Shown here piece after piece: positions 8,707-16,937 of a stretch of DNA of 64,000 nt (positions are counted from its first letter, which is position 1; the number at the start of each line of letters is the position of its first letter). A model generated the notes under the pieces. It was not told where the DNA came from. It saw nothing but the letters and a program-made list of their open reading frames with translations, and made no database searches. The position numbers and the translations under genes were made by a program. The stretch is taken from the NCBI GenBank assembly GCA_041650595.1, contig JBAZKW010000005.1, positions 35,566 through 99,565 of the forward strand, given 5' to 3'. The DNA comes from CALFCX01 sp041650595. GTDB lineage: Bacteria > Margulisbacteria > WOR-1 > JAKLHX01.

Positions 8707-9372
8707 TTAAGTTTTGTGGGAAAGGTCCAGATTGAGCTTTTTGAGCGCTTCTGTCTCGCCGAACACGATCAAAATATCCCCTTCCTGCACCATATTATCG
8801 TCCGTCAGGTTGAAGATCAGCTCCTCAGAACGTTTTATTCCGAGGATCGTTACGTGGAACCTTCTGCGCAGCGCCAGGTCTTTTATGGTCTTATTGGCGA
8901 ACTTTTCCGGAGCTTCTACGCTTACGATATTTATATGATGTCCCAGCTCGATGTAATCAAGGATATTGTCGGACGTAAGCTTGTTCACCAGTTTGATCGC
9001 CGTGTCCTGTTCCGGATATACGATCTGGTCGACCTGAAGCTTTGTCAGTATCTTTCCGTGTATGGTATTTTGTGCTTTTGCGATGACCTTTTTGATGCCG
9101 AATGTTTTACAGATCTGGCTCGAGATTATGCTTGATTCGATGCTGGAGCTTTCCGCGACTACAACCACATCGCACTCCGGCACCCCTGCTTCTCTCAGCG
9201 TCTCTTCATTTGTTATATCGCCGACAAAGGCATGAGTGACCTCATCTTTTATTTTTTCTATCTTATCCTCGTCCTTATCAATGACGATCACTTCCTGTCC
9301 GCGGTAAAACATCTCCCTTGCTACTTTTGACCCGAACCTTCCGAGCCCGAGTATCGCGAATTGCTTCTTCAT
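8707..9372 (-). CDS. Potassium uptake regulatory subunit KtrA/TrkA type
   Basis: 221 residues: one RCK module. The N-terminal Rossmann domain begins AILGLGRFGSKVA with the GxGxxG nucleotide site, and the RCK_C domain follows from about residue 135. In Ktr systems this cytoplasmic ring binds nucleotide and gates the membrane channel KtrB. It overlaps the upstream trkH/ktrB-type gene by four bases, confirming the pair. A single RCK unit fits KtrA rather than the double-unit TrkA of enterobacteria. Confidence 0.92.
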   Translation of the reverse strand: MKKQFAILGLGRFGSKVAREMFYRGQEVIVIDKDEDKIEKIKDEVTHAFVGDITNEETLREAGVPECDVVVVAESSSIESSIISSQICKTFGIKKVIAKAQNTIHGKILTKLQVDQIVYPEQDTAIKLVNKLTSDNILDYIELGHHINIVSVEAPEKFANKTIKDLALRRRFHVTILGIKRSEELIFNLTDDNMVQEGDILIVFGETEALKKLNLDLSHKT

Positions 9373-10679
9373 ATAGAAATCCCCTCCTTAGGATATTTTA
9401 GATTTGGTTTCCTGTTTTCGTTTGAAAGTCCCATCAAAAATGACAAAGTCCCGACCCTTCCTATGAACATAACAGCAATTATTATAACTTTTCCCCACGA
9501 AGATAGGAAGGGCGTGATGCCCAGAGAAAGCCCTACGGTTCCGAAAGCAGAAAAAGTTTCGAAGGCGATCTCCATAAGAGAAAACGGTTCTATGGCGTTC
9601 AAAAGAAATATGGCGCCGGCTACCAATGATATGGAAAGAAAGAATACCGCAAAAGCTTTTCTTACGGTCTCGGCGGGGATTTTCCTTTCAAACATGACAG
9701 TATTTTTTGACTCGTGAAGGGTTGCCCAGATCGTTGCGCAGATAAGGATGAACGTAGTGGTTTTTATCCCCCCGCCGGTCCCTCCGGGACTGGCGCCTAT
9801 GAACATGAGCCCCATCATGAGGAGTTTTGTAGCATTTCGCAAACCCGCGAGAGGTATTGTGTTGAATCCGGCTGTTCTTGTCGTTACTGACTGAAAATAT
9901 GAGGCCAGCAGCTTTTGAGAATTGCCGAAAAGTCCCAAGGTTGTGTTGTGGTTAAATTCTATCGCAAATATCGTCAGCGTTCCGAGCAGTATAAGAAAAA
10001 GAGTGGTGTATACGACGATCTTTGAATGCAGAGAGAACCTTCTGTTCTGGACAATATCTGTTATGACAAGGAAGCCTAATCCCCCCAGTATTATCAGCGT
10101 GGTTATGATGAGATTTACAGTTATATCACCGCGGTACGCGGAAAAGCTCGAAAAATTCGTAAAGAGAGACAGCCCCGCATTACAAAAAGCCGATACCGCA
10201 TGAAAGCCCCCGTAAAATGCGGCTTTTTTTATTCCAAATTCCGGCAGCCATCTAAAGAAAAGGGCCATTGCCCCAATGCCTTCTATAAGGAACACGATCG
10301 AAAATATTTTTTTTAGCACGTTTATTACATCTTCCGCGGAATAGACGTTCAAGGCTTCCTGCATCATAAGTTTTTCGGATATGAACATCTTTCTTCTGAA
10401 GAAAACCATGAAGAAAGTGGAAAACGTCATATATCCGAGCCCTCCGACCTGTATCAAAAATAGTATTACCAGTTTTCCGAACAATGAGAAATGGGTCCCG
10501 GTATCAAGACACGCCAGCCCTGTCACGCACGTTGCGGAATTGGCCGTAAAATAGGCGTCAAGAAAGCTTGTGAACGTCCCGTTTGCCGAAGAAACAGGCA
10601 GGCACAAAAGCACAGCACCCAGAGTAATTACTGCTAAAAAGCTGAAACCTATTATTAAAGCGGCACGAAATCTTGGCAT
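9369..10679 (-). CDS. Potassium channel/transporter subunit KtrB/TrkH type
   Basis: 436-residue membrane protein of the Trk/Ktr/HKT superfamily. The four-fold MPM pore repeats are visible with selectivity-filter-like segments (ATCVTGLACLDTG, SAFCNAGLSLF, TRTAGFNTI, FGTVGLSLG). It moves potassium inward, probably gated by the RCK subunit encoded next. A good promoter lies before the start, TTGATA-17-TATGAT on the minus strand. Confidence 0.92.
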   Translation of the reverse strand: MPRFRAALIIGFSFLAVITLGAVLLCLPVSSANGTFTSFLDAYFTANSATCVTGLACLDTGTHFSLFGKLVILFLIQVGGLGYMTFSTFFMVFFRRKMFISEKLMMQEALNVYSAEDVINVLKKIFSIVFLIEGIGAMALFFRWLPEFGIKKAAFYGGFHAVSAFCNAGLSLFTNFSSFSAYRGDITVNLIITTLIILGGLGFLVITDIVQNRRFSLHSKIVVYTTLFLILLGTLTIFAIEFNHNTTLGLFGNSQKLLASYFQSVTTRTAGFNTIPLAGLRNATKLLMMGLMFIGASPGGTGGGIKTTTFILICATIWATLHESKNTVMFERKIPAETVRKAFAVFFLSISLVAGAIFLLNAIEPFSLMEIAFETFSAFGTVGLSLGITPFLSSWGKVIIIAVMFIGRVGTLSFLMGLSNENRKPNLKYPKEGISI

Positions 10680-10696
10680 AGTCTTTTCAGTAAAGT

Positions 10697-10725
10697 ATCA
10701 TATAACAATCGCCATTCTTTATCAA
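10697..10725 (-). promoter_or_regulatory. Sigma-70-type promoter of the ktr-purC unit
   Basis: On the minus strand TTGATA (10725-10720), a 17-base spacer and TATGAT (10702-10697). The start codon at 10679 lies 17 bases beyond the -10 box. Confidence 0.6.
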
Positions 10726-10775
10726 GAGATTGCATATTGGAAATATCTTCGCACAACAACCCTTCAGTTTTTTCA

Positions 10776-10784
10776 TGTTATAAT
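10776..10784 (+). promoter_or_regulatory. Extended -10 box upstream of the aldolase gene
   Basis: TGTTATAAT, an extended -10 element, 36 bases before the ATG. No convincing -35 box is seen at 16-18 bases, as often for extended -10 promoters. The same TGTTATAAT occurs before the TPM gene. Confidence 0.5.
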
Positions 10785-10820
10785 CAAAATTGAAAATACC
10801 ACTTTAGAAGGAGATGCATC

Positions 10821-11750
10821 ATGCCACTCGTTTCAACCAAAGATATGTTCAAAAAGGCTTACACCGGAGGTTATGCGATCGGAGCGTTCAATGTAAATGA
10901 CATGGAGATCCTGCAGGGCATCGTAGATGCCGCCAAGGAGGAAAAAGCTCCTTTGATACTTCAAGTATCCGCCGGAGCCAGGAAATATGCAAGGCATGAG
11001 TACCTTATACATCTGGTAAAAGCCGCTCTCGAGACAGCCGATCTCCCCATAGCTCTTCATCTTGACCACGGCGAGGATTTTGAGGTCTGTAAAGCCTGCG
11101 TTGACGGCGGTTTTTCCTCGGTCATGATAGACGGCTCCAAATATCCTCTCGAAGAAAACATCAAACTTACCAAACAAGTCGTAGATTATGCTCATCCCAA
11201 GGGAGTTACCGTAGAAGCCGAGCTCGGCAAGCTTGCCGGAATCGAAGATGCCGTAAAAGTCGCGGCAAAAGATGCGACCTATACTGATCCGGACGAGGCC
11301 GAAAGGTTTGTAAAAGAGACGGGTTGTGATTCTTTGGCTATTGCCATAGGGACCAGCCACGGAGCATACAAATTTAAAGGCGATGCCAATCTTGATATCG
11401 CAAGGCTCAAAGAAATTGCAAAGAGATTGCCCAATTTTCCTCTGGTACTTCACGGAGCATCTTCTGTCCCTCAGTATCTGGTTGACGAATGCAACAAATA
11501 CGGCGGCAAACTTCCCGGCGCTAAAGGTGTTCCGGAAGAAATGTTAAGGGAAGCGGCAAAAGGCGCTATCTGCAAGATAAACATCGACACTGACCTTCGT
11601 CTGGCTATGACCGCGACTATCAGAAGGATATTTGTGGAAAGCCCCGCCGAATTTGATCCCAGGAAATATCTTGGCCCGGCAAGAGACGAGATCAAGAAGG
11701 TTGTAAAACACAAAATAGCCGACGTTCTGGGCTGCAGCGGGAAAATTTGA
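10821..11750 (+). CDS. fba: Class II fructose-1,6-bisphosphate aldolase
   Basis: 309 residues, zinc-dependent class II aldolase. HLDHGEDFEVC contains the catalytic aspartate and the first zinc histidine; AELG (glutamate), GTSHGAYK and LVLHGASSVP give further ligands and the glycine loop; INIDTDLRLA is the phosphate-binding segment. It cleaves or forms fructose bisphosphate in glycolysis and gluconeogenesis, in the cytoplasm. A strong Shine-Dalgarno AAGGAGATG precedes the ATG. It is followed by a palindromic element that may end the transcript. Confidence 0.95.
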   Translation: MPLVSTKDMFKKAYTGGYAIGAFNVNDMEILQGIVDAAKEEKAPLILQVSAGARKYARHEYLIHLVKAALETADLPIALHLDHGEDFEVCKACVDGGFSSVMIDGSKYPLEENIKLTKQVVDYAHPKGVTVEAELGKLAGIEDAVKVAAKDATYTDPDEAERFVKETGCDSLAIAIGTSHGAYKFKGDANLDIARLKEIAKRLPNFPLVLHGASSVPQYLVDECNKYGGKLPGAKGVPEEMLREAAKGAICKINIDTDLRLAMTATIRRIFVESPAEFDPRKYLGPARDEIKKVVKHKIADVLGCSGKI

Positions 11751-11758
11751 TTTTAATT

Positions 11759-11786
11759 GTAGGTGTCGGTCGCGAACGACACCTAC
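11759..11786. repeat. GTAG-bounded palindromic element (28 nt), possible terminator
   Basis: Inverted repeat GTAGGTGTCG ... CGACACCTAC with an eight-base loop, nine bases after fba and ten bases before queF. It shares its ends (GTAG/CTAC) and length class with elements at 12187, 15665, 22601 and 25265, although its stem sequence differs. It could attenuate read-through. Confidence 0.65.
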
Positions 11787-11795
11787 CTTATTCAA

Positions 11796-12179
11796 ATGAA
11801 AACCTCATACACCAAATCCCACGCTAAATCAGGCTTAAACGCGAAACTGCCGAAAATATCTGTTTTTGAAAGCCAGTTTGCCGATTATGAGATAACAATA
11901 GTAGAACCTGAGTTCACATCCGTTTGTCCAAAGACGGGACTTCCGGATTTCGGGACAATAACTATAAAATATGTGCCGGATAAATATTGTCTTGAGCTAA
12001 AATCCTTGAAGATGTATTTCAATTCTTATAGAAACCTTGGGATATTCATGGAAAATTCTGTGAATAAGATCCTTCAAGATATCGTTAAGGCTTGCAAACC
12101 AAAAAACATTCATATCGTTGGAGATTTCAATGCGCGTGGGGGAATAAAGACAATTGTTGAGGCTAAATGGCCAAATTAG
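11796..12179 (+). CDS. queF: NADPH-dependent 7-cyano-7-deazaguanine reductase (QueF)
   Basis: 127 residues, unimodular QueF. The nucleophile lies in TSVCPKTGLPDFG (cysteine then aspartate seven residues later), followed by LELKSLK and SYRNLGIF, all family signatures. It reduces preQ0 to preQ1 in queuosine synthesis for tRNA. The residue before the conserved glutamate is methionine (GIFME) where many family members have histidine (FHE). A GTG 33 bases upstream is in frame but lies inside the palindromic element, so the ATG at 11796 is chosen. No other queuosine genes are seen here. Confidence 0.88.
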   Translation: MKTSYTKSHAKSGLNAKLPKISVFESQFADYEITIVEPEFTSVCPKTGLPDFGTITIKYVPDKYCLELKSLKMYFNSYRNLGIFMENSVNKILQDIVKACKPKNIHIVGDFNARGGIKTIVEAKWPN

Positions 12180-12186
12180 GCTATTG

Positions 12187-12215
12187 GTAGGGGCGGGTTT
12201 TAAACCCGCCTCTAC
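12187..12215. repeat. GTAG-bounded 29-nt palindromic element
   Basis: GTAGGGGCGGGTTTT then AAACCCGCCTCTAC, a near-perfect palindrome placed between the convergent queF and GNAT genes. The same 29-nt element class occurs at 15665-15693 and, inside genes, at 22601-22629 and 25265-25293. In this position it could act as a two-way terminator. Confidence 0.8.
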
Positions 12216-12216
12216 A

Positions 12217-12636
12217 TTATTTCTTCATAACCGTACATCCCACCTTTTTGCATCCGTCGCACCATTCTTTTTTTCGTATCATGCAATCGGGCGGTGCGGT
12301 ATTTATCCGTTTAAAACCAAATTGTTCGAAAAATGAAGGAATGAGGGTCGTTAAATATATATGTTGATGTCGGGCATGCCCGACATCAACACTTTCTATC
12401 AGACTATTTACTATTTTCCTGGCGATCCCTTTTCCCCTATATTCCTCTACCACCCCGATCGTCCCCAATTCAAGGCAGTCGGGATGAGGCAATAATCTTC
12501 CAAACCCGACGATCTTTTTGTTTTCTTCGGCCACAATAAATTGTTCTGCTTTTGTGTCGTTTGAATCAAGATCGTATTCGAGGGCGATTGAATTTATCGT
12601 GTCCATGTCGGATTCTTTTGCTTTTCTTAAGATCAT
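12217..12636 (-). CDS. GNAT-family N-acetyltransferase
   Basis: 139 residues with the GNAT acetyl-CoA loop VVEEYRGKGIARKIV (R/QxxGxG/A) at about residues 75-90 and a C-terminal IYLTT...FFEQFGF segment. It resembles the ArgA/YbbJ-type small acetyltransferases, substrate unknown. The C-terminus carries CDGCKKVGC, four cysteines that might bind metal. A perfect 30-nt palindrome (12362-12391) lies in frame in the loop between the acetyl-CoA helix and the next strand and encodes roughly VDVGHARHQ; it looks like an inserted repeat that the protein tolerates. Confidence 0.85.
   Translation of the reverse strand: MILRKAKESDMDTINSIALEYDLDSNDTKAEQFIVAEENKKIVGFGRLLPHPDCLELGTIGVVEEYRGKGIARKIVNSLIESVDVGHARHQHIYLTTLIPSFFEQFGFKRINTAPPDCMIRKKEWCDGCKKVGCTVMKK
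12362..12391. repeat. Perfect 30-nt palindrome inside the GNAT gene
   Basis: Centre CGGGCATGCCCG with arms TGTTGATGT and ACATCAACA; every base pairs across the dyad. It is in frame in the acetyltransferase and encodes its most atypical stretch. Confidence 0.85.
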
Positions 12637-12683
12637 CGCAAATTGAATTATATCATTTATTTTGTTAGGATTAGATTATTGAA

Positions 12684-12800
12684 CTCACCCCCAGCCCCCT
12701 CTCTTAAAAAGAGAGGGGCGATCTTTAAGGTGGAGTAATTGCTTCCCCTCTCCCTTTGGGAGAGGGGTTAGGCCTGCCTGCCGGCAGGCAGGGGTGAGGG
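12684..12800. repeat. GAGAGGGG intergenic repeat, copy 1, with nested palindrome
   Basis: Composite element starting CTCACCCCC and ending GGGGTGAGGG, containing two small hairpins (CCCCTCTCTT...GAGAGGGG and CCCCTCTCCCTTTGGGAGAGGGG). Copies 2 and 3 are at 25801-25895 and 37210-37307. Here a 20-bp palindrome (12773-12792) interrupts the right end between TAGG and GGTGAGGG, exactly where the other copies are continuous. The element sits just upstream of ddl. Confidence 0.85.
12773..12792. repeat. 20-bp palindrome, copy 2 (nested)
   Basis: Perfect CCTGCCTGCCGGCAGGCAGG inside the GAGAGGGG repeat. Comparison with copies 2 and 3 of the host repeat shows it as a clean 20-base insertion. Confidence 0.85.
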
Positions 12801-12816
12801 CGTAAGGAGCAAATCA

Positions 12817-13758
12817 ATGTCCATAGAAAAATTCAAAAATAAAAAAATTGCCGTTCTTTGCGGAGGGATTTCGGGGGAAAGGGAGGTTTCCTTGCGCTCC
12901 GGAAAGCGTGTTTTTGACAGCCTTGTCTCGCAGGGGCTTGACGCAGTCATGATCGATACAAAAGAAGACTTTATCCCCAGACTAAAACAAGAGAATATAG
13001 AGCTTGCCTGCATAATGCTTCACGGGGCATTCGGAGAGGATGGTGCGATACAGGGGCTTTTGGAAGTTCTGGGCATCCCTTATACCGGTTCCAAAGTATT
13101 GGCTTCCGCTCTCGGGATGAACAAGGTCGCATCAAAACGGGTTTGGCAATCTTTGAATATCCCTACACCTAAATATGCGGTTATAGACAGATTTGCCGAT
13201 ATCGATGAACAGTGTGCAAAAATACTAAAATATTTTCCTTTTCCACTGGTAGTAAAACCCGTAAGCGAAGGATCCAGTTTGGGAGTAACCATACTTAAAG
13301 ATCCTGCCGTCTTTGCAAGCGTTGTCAAAGATACCGTACAAAAGCATAGCGAAGTTTTTATAGAAGAGTTTATAGGCGGTGTACAAATAACCGTCGGGAT
13401 ACTCGGGACGGGACAAAACCTGAAAGCGCTTCCTGTACTTGAACTGCGGCCAAAAACCGACTTTTACGATTACAGCGCCAAATATACAAAGGGAATGACC
13501 GAATTCATAATACCCGCGGGACTTGCACACCAGGTTTATTTGAATTCCCAGCGTACCGCCCTCCATGCTTTTAAAGCAATCGGCTGCAGCGGATTTGCAA
13601 GAATAGATATGATCGTGGACAAGGACGGCACTGCCTATGTACACGACGCAAATACTATACCGGGAATGACCGATCTGTCCGACCTGCCGGCACAGGCAGC
13701 TGCAGACGGAATCTCCTACGATGAACTTGTATTGCACATATTAGAGAGCGCTCTTTAG
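12817..13758 (+). CDS. ddl: D-alanine--D-alanine ligase
   Basis: 313 residues, ATP-grasp enzyme that makes D-Ala-D-Ala for peptidoglycan. N-terminus AVLCGGISGEREVSLRSG is diagnostic; MLHGAFGEDGAIQG, PLVVKPVSEGSSLGV and the C-terminal NTIPGMT segment follow in order. It overlaps the ftsQ-like gene by one base (TAG/GTG). The Shine-Dalgarno AAGGAG lies right after the GAGAGGGG repeat. With ftsQ and ftsZ it is a remnant of the division and cell wall cluster. Confidence 0.95.
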   Translation: MSIEKFKNKKIAVLCGGISGEREVSLRSGKRVFDSLVSQGLDAVMIDTKEDFIPRLKQENIELACIMLHGAFGEDGAIQGLLEVLGIPYTGSKVLASALGMNKVASKRVWQSLNIPTPKYAVIDRFADIDEQCAKILKYFPFPLVVKPVSEGSSLGVTILKDPAVFASVVKDTVQKHSEVFIEEFIGGVQITVGILGTGQNLKALPVLELRPKTDFYDYSAKYTKGMTEFIIPAGLAHQVYLNSQRTALHAFKAIGCSGFARIDMIVDKDGTAYVHDANTIPGMTDLSDLPAQAAADGISYDELVLHILESAL

Positions 13759-14519
13759 TGAAAAAGGCCATAAAAAAAACACGCTTCTCGCTTATAAAAG
13801 CGGTGATCTTTGCCGTGATCCTGGCAGGATGTGTTATTGCCGTCATGTCACTGCCGGTCTGGAAAATAAGCAGGATATATGTTGAAGGCAATCACATAGT
13901 ATCTTCCGATCTCATAAAAGACAAGGCCGAGATCCCCATGGACGAAAATATCTTTTTCTTGAATTACGGGGAGATATCCAGAAGAGTATGCGCCATACGG
14001 CAGGTAAAAAACGTGCAGGTTTCGGGACAACTTCCTTCCGGCGTTCTTATAACAGTGGAAGAGCGCCGGCCGTTCGCGGTGGCGGCCGTTCGCGGACGCT
14101 ATATAGTTTTTGACAGCGATGGCTTTATCATGGAATCCATGGGCCCAAAAGATGCGGCTAACCCCTCTTCAAAGATACGGGTTTTTGAACTGCCCACGGT
14201 GGTCGGTCTTCCTGAAAATTCCGTGATCGAGAATAAAAGGATAGATTCGCAAACAATGAAAGCAATAGAATTTTCTTTTAAAACTTTGGAAAAGATAATG
14301 AGCCGCGCTAAATTTGAGCTTGAACTGGTCAGGCTTGACGAGATGAACATAATAATAGACGACCTTTTGAAGGTAAAAATCGGCTCGCCGGACGACATGG
14401 AAATAAAGCTGTTTAATCTTTCAAAAATATTAAAAAATATTCCCGAAAGGTCTTCAATCGATTACATAGATCTGAGAGCTAAAGACATGCCCGCGGTGAA
14501 ATTCAAAAACAAGCCGTAA
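13758..14519 (+). CDS. ftsQ: Cell-division protein FtsQ (POTRA domain)
   Basis: 253 residues. A basic N-terminus is followed by one membrane helix (about residues 15-35) and a POTRA domain (VWKISRIYVEGNHIVSSD...) at about 38-105, ending in a GVLITVEERRPFAV segment, then a FtsQ-like C-terminal domain. Bitopic divisome protein that bridges early and late division proteins. GTG start overlaps the last base of ddl. A 13-base direct repeat CGGCCGTTCGCGG occurs at 14067-14079 and 14083-14095 within the RRPFAVAAVRGRY region. ftsA, which normally follows, is absent. Confidence 0.85.
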   Translation: MKKAIKKTRFSLIKAVIFAVILAGCVIAVMSLPVWKISRIYVEGNHIVSSDLIKDKAEIPMDENIFFLNYGEISRRVCAIRQVKNVQVSGQLPSGVLITVEERRPFAVAAVRGRYIVFDSDGFIMESMGPKDAANPSSKIRVFELPTVVGLPENSVIENKRIDSQTMKAIEFSFKTLEKIMSRAKFELELVRLDEMNIIIDDLLKVKIGSPDDMEIKLFNLSKILKNIPERSSIDYIDLRAKDMPAVKFKNKP

Positions 14520-14525
14520 ACATTG

Positions 14526-14553
14526 TTGTAATTGCGGCCGGATATGCTAAAAT
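14526..14553 (+). promoter_or_regulatory. Candidate promoter of ftsZ
   Basis: TTGTAA (14526-14531), 16-base spacer, TAAAAT (14548-14553) preceded by TGC (extended -10). A clear AAAGGAG follows eight bases before the ATG region. Confidence 0.5.
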
Positions 14554-14581
14554 TATATAACCTAAAAGGAGAAATAATAAA

Positions 14582-15658
14582 ATGAGCGAAGGAATCAAGG
14601 ATTTTGCAAGCATAAAGGTTTTCGGGGTCGGCGGAGCCGGTACTAACGCGGTCAACAGGATGATCGGAGCGGGACTCAAGGGAGTGGATTTTTGGATAGC
14701 CAACACCGATATGCAGTCCATAAGTGTTTCTCTGGCCGACAAAAGGATACATCTGGGAGCCAAGCTTACCAAGGGACTCGGGGCCGGAGCCAGTCCTGAG
14801 ATCGGAATGAAATCCGCAGAAGAATCAAGGGAAGATATAGCCAAAGCTGTCGAAGGGTCCGATATGATCTTTTTGACGGCGGGCTTTGGCGGCGGCACAG
14901 GGACCGGCGCAACACCTGTGATAGCTGAGGTTGCCAAGGACATGGGCATTTTGACAATAGGTGTTGTGACCAAGCCGTTCAAGTTCGAAGGTCCGGTAAG
15001 GAATGCTCAGGCCGAGAATGGCATTGCACTTCTCAAGGAAAAAGTCGATGCGCTTATTATCATTCCCAATGACAAGCTTTTGCAGGTGATAGACAAAAAG
15101 ACGCCGATAACCGATGCTTTCAAGGTGGCCGACGATGTTTTGAGACAGGGGGTCAAAGGGATCTCAGACCTTATCACTGTTCCGGGCTTGATTAACCTTG
15201 ATTTCGCGGATGTACGCACCATAATGTCCGATGCTGGCTCTGCCATGATGGGCATAGGAATAGCTTCGGGGGACAATAGGGCGGTAGAGGCCGCCGAACA
15301 GGCGATCTCTTCGCCGTTGCTAGAAGAAACCATCACAGGAGCCAAAGGAGTCATCTTCAACGTTACAGGCGGTTCCGATCTTACGTTGTTCGAAATAAAC
15401 GAAGCTGCTTCAGTCATTTATAACGCAGTCGATCCTGAGGCCAATATAATTTTTGGTTCGGTAATTGACGAAAAACTTCAGGGCGATATTATGATAACCG
15501 TGATAGCAACCGGGTTCAAACAGGGGGCCGAAGAACAGCCGTTCAGAGCACCTGTGCAAGCGATTCGTGCCGAAACGGTAAAGCCGCAAAAAGGGTTTTC
15601 ACCAAAGCCAGCTTCAATTGACATGCCTGATTTCCTTCAGGGATCGGCAAGAGCGTAA
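14582..15658 (+). CDS. ftsZ: Cell-division GTPase FtsZ
   Basis: 358 residues, the tubulin-like GTPase that polymerises into the Z-ring. GVGGAGTNAVNRM at the N-terminus, the tubulin signature FGGGTGTGATPVIAE at about residue 100, and the T7 loop NLDFADVRTIM at about residue 205 are all intact. After a variable linker the C-terminal peptide SIDMPDFLQG matches the FtsA/ZipA-binding tail seen in most bacteria. It has its own promoter and lies after ftsQ; ftsA is not between them. Confidence 0.97.
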   Translation: MSEGIKDFASIKVFGVGGAGTNAVNRMIGAGLKGVDFWIANTDMQSISVSLADKRIHLGAKLTKGLGAGASPEIGMKSAEESREDIAKAVEGSDMIFLTAGFGGGTGTGATPVIAEVAKDMGILTIGVVTKPFKFEGPVRNAQAENGIALLKEKVDALIIIPNDKLLQVIDKKTPITDAFKVADDVLRQGVKGISDLITVPGLINLDFADVRTIMSDAGSAMMGIGIASGDNRAVEAAEQAISSPLLEETITGAKGVIFNVTGGSDLTLFEINEAASVIYNAVDPEANIIFGSVIDEKLQGDIMITVIATGFKQGAEEQPFRAPVQAIRAETVKPQKGFSPKPASIDMPDFLQGSARA

Positions 15659-15664
15659 AAAAAC

Positions 15665-15693
15665 GTAGCGGCGGGTTTAAAACCCGCCGCTAC
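15665..15693. repeat. GTAG-bounded 29-nt palindromic element between ftsZ and metK
   Basis: GTAGCGGCGGGTTT then AAAACCCGCCGCTAC, perfect at both ends. It lies between convergent ftsZ and metK and could end both transcripts. Same length class as 12187-12215. Confidence 0.82.
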
Positions 15694-15704
15694 AAAATCA
15701 AATC

Positions 15705-16898
15705 CTACAATCCTGCTTCTTTTTTGAGTACCGATGCTTTATCGGTCTTTTCCCACGGAAGATCGAGTTCCGGCCTTCCAAAATGTCCGTAAGCGGCTAC
15801 CTGTCTGTAGATAGGCCTTCTTAAATTTAGGTTTTTAATGATCCTTCCGGGCCTGAGATCAAAATGTTTGTCGATAAGAGAGACTATCCTTTCATCCGAT
15901 ATTTTACCGGTACCAAATGTATTGACCATGACTGAAAGCGGCTTGGCGATTCCGATCGCATAAGCGAACTGGACTTCGCATTTGTCGGCAAGTCCGGCGG
16001 CCACGATGTTTTTTGCAACATATCTGCCGGCGTAACTACCGGAGCGGTCTACTTTTGTCGGATCTTTTCCTGAAAATGCTCCGCCGCCGTGCCGGCCTAC
16101 TCCCCCGTATGTATCAATTATGATCTTTCTCCCGGTCAAACCCGTGTCTCCCTGGGGTCCGCCGATCACAAAACGTCCGGTCGTATTTACATAAAACTTT
16201 GTATTTTCGTCAAGCAATTCAGCAGGTACGATCTTCTTTATTACTGTACTTATGATATCTCCTTCGATCTTGTTGTTGTCGACATCCGGGTTATGCTGGG
16301 CGGCAACAAGTACACTGTCAACCCGTGCGGGCTTACCGTCAACATACTCGACTGTCACCTGCGTTTTACCGTCCGGACGGAGATATTTTAATTCGCCGCT
16401 TTTTCTTACGTCAGCAAGCCTTTTTGCGAGCTTGTGCGCAAGGCTTATGGGTAGCGGCATGAGTTCCGGGGTTTCGTTGCATGCGTAACCGAACATAAGC
16501 CCCTGGTCTCCGGCGCCAAGATTGTCCAGGTCTTCTTTGACCACCTCTCCGCCCCTAACTTCGAGCGCTGTGTCAACGCCTCTTTCGATGTCCTTTGATT
16601 GTTCCTTGATAGATACAAGCACACCGCAGGTCTCGTAGTCGAAGCCGATCTCCCTGCTGACGTAGCCGATATCTTTTATAGTGTTTCTTACTATGTTTGG
16701 GATGTCCACATACGTTCCAGTTGTTATTTCGCCAGCCACTACTACAAGCCCGTTGGTGGTAAGCGCTTCACAGGCAACGCGCGCAGGCGGGTCTTTTTCT
16801 ATGATAGCGTCGAGTATCGCGTCCGATATCTGATCGCACATTTTATCCGGATGCCCTTCGGTCACCGATTCGCAAGTGAACAAATGTCTGTCCTTCAT
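15705..16898 (-). CDS. metK: S-adenosylmethionine synthetase
   Basis: 397 residues, normal length. GHPDKMCDQISDAILD near the N-terminus, GAGDQGLMFGYA (ATP loop) and GGGAFSGKDPTKVDRS (phosphate loop) are complete. It makes SAM from methionine and ATP; SAM is used by the several methyltransferases in this window. A minus-strand promoter TTGAGA-17-TATAAT overlaps the divergent promoter of the next gene. No SAM riboswitch pattern is seen in the short leader. Confidence 0.97.
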   Translation of the reverse strand: MKDRHLFTCESVTEGHPDKMCDQISDAILDAIIEKDPPARVACEALTTNGLVVVAGEITTGTYVDIPNIVRNTIKDIGYVSREIGFDYETCGVLVSIKEQSKDIERGVDTALEVRGGEVVKEDLDNLGAGDQGLMFGYACNETPELMPLPISLAHKLAKRLADVRKSGELKYLRPDGKTQVTVEYVDGKPARVDSVLVAAQHNPDVDNNKIEGDIISTVIKKIVPAELLDENTKFYVNTTGRFVIGGPQGDTGLTGRKIIIDTYGGVGRHGGGAFSGKDPTKVDRSGSYAGRYVAKNIVAAGLADKCEVQFAYAIGIAKPLSVMVNTFGTGKISDERIVSLIDKHFDLRPGRIIKNLNLRRPIYRQVAAYGHFGRPELDLPWEKTDKASVLKKEAGL

Positions 16899-16937
16899 CC
16901 TATAACCTCCAGATTCATTATTTTAGTGTCTTTTTCA

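Noticed and set aside
10833..11453. 206-codon minus-strand frame inside fba
   Set aside because: Shadow of the aldolase; composition rich in Phe, Tyr and Cys with no motif.
12684..12800. Direct-looking repeats as a CRISPR array
   Set aside because: The repeats are scattered single palindromic elements, not regularly spaced with unique spacers, and no cas genes are present.
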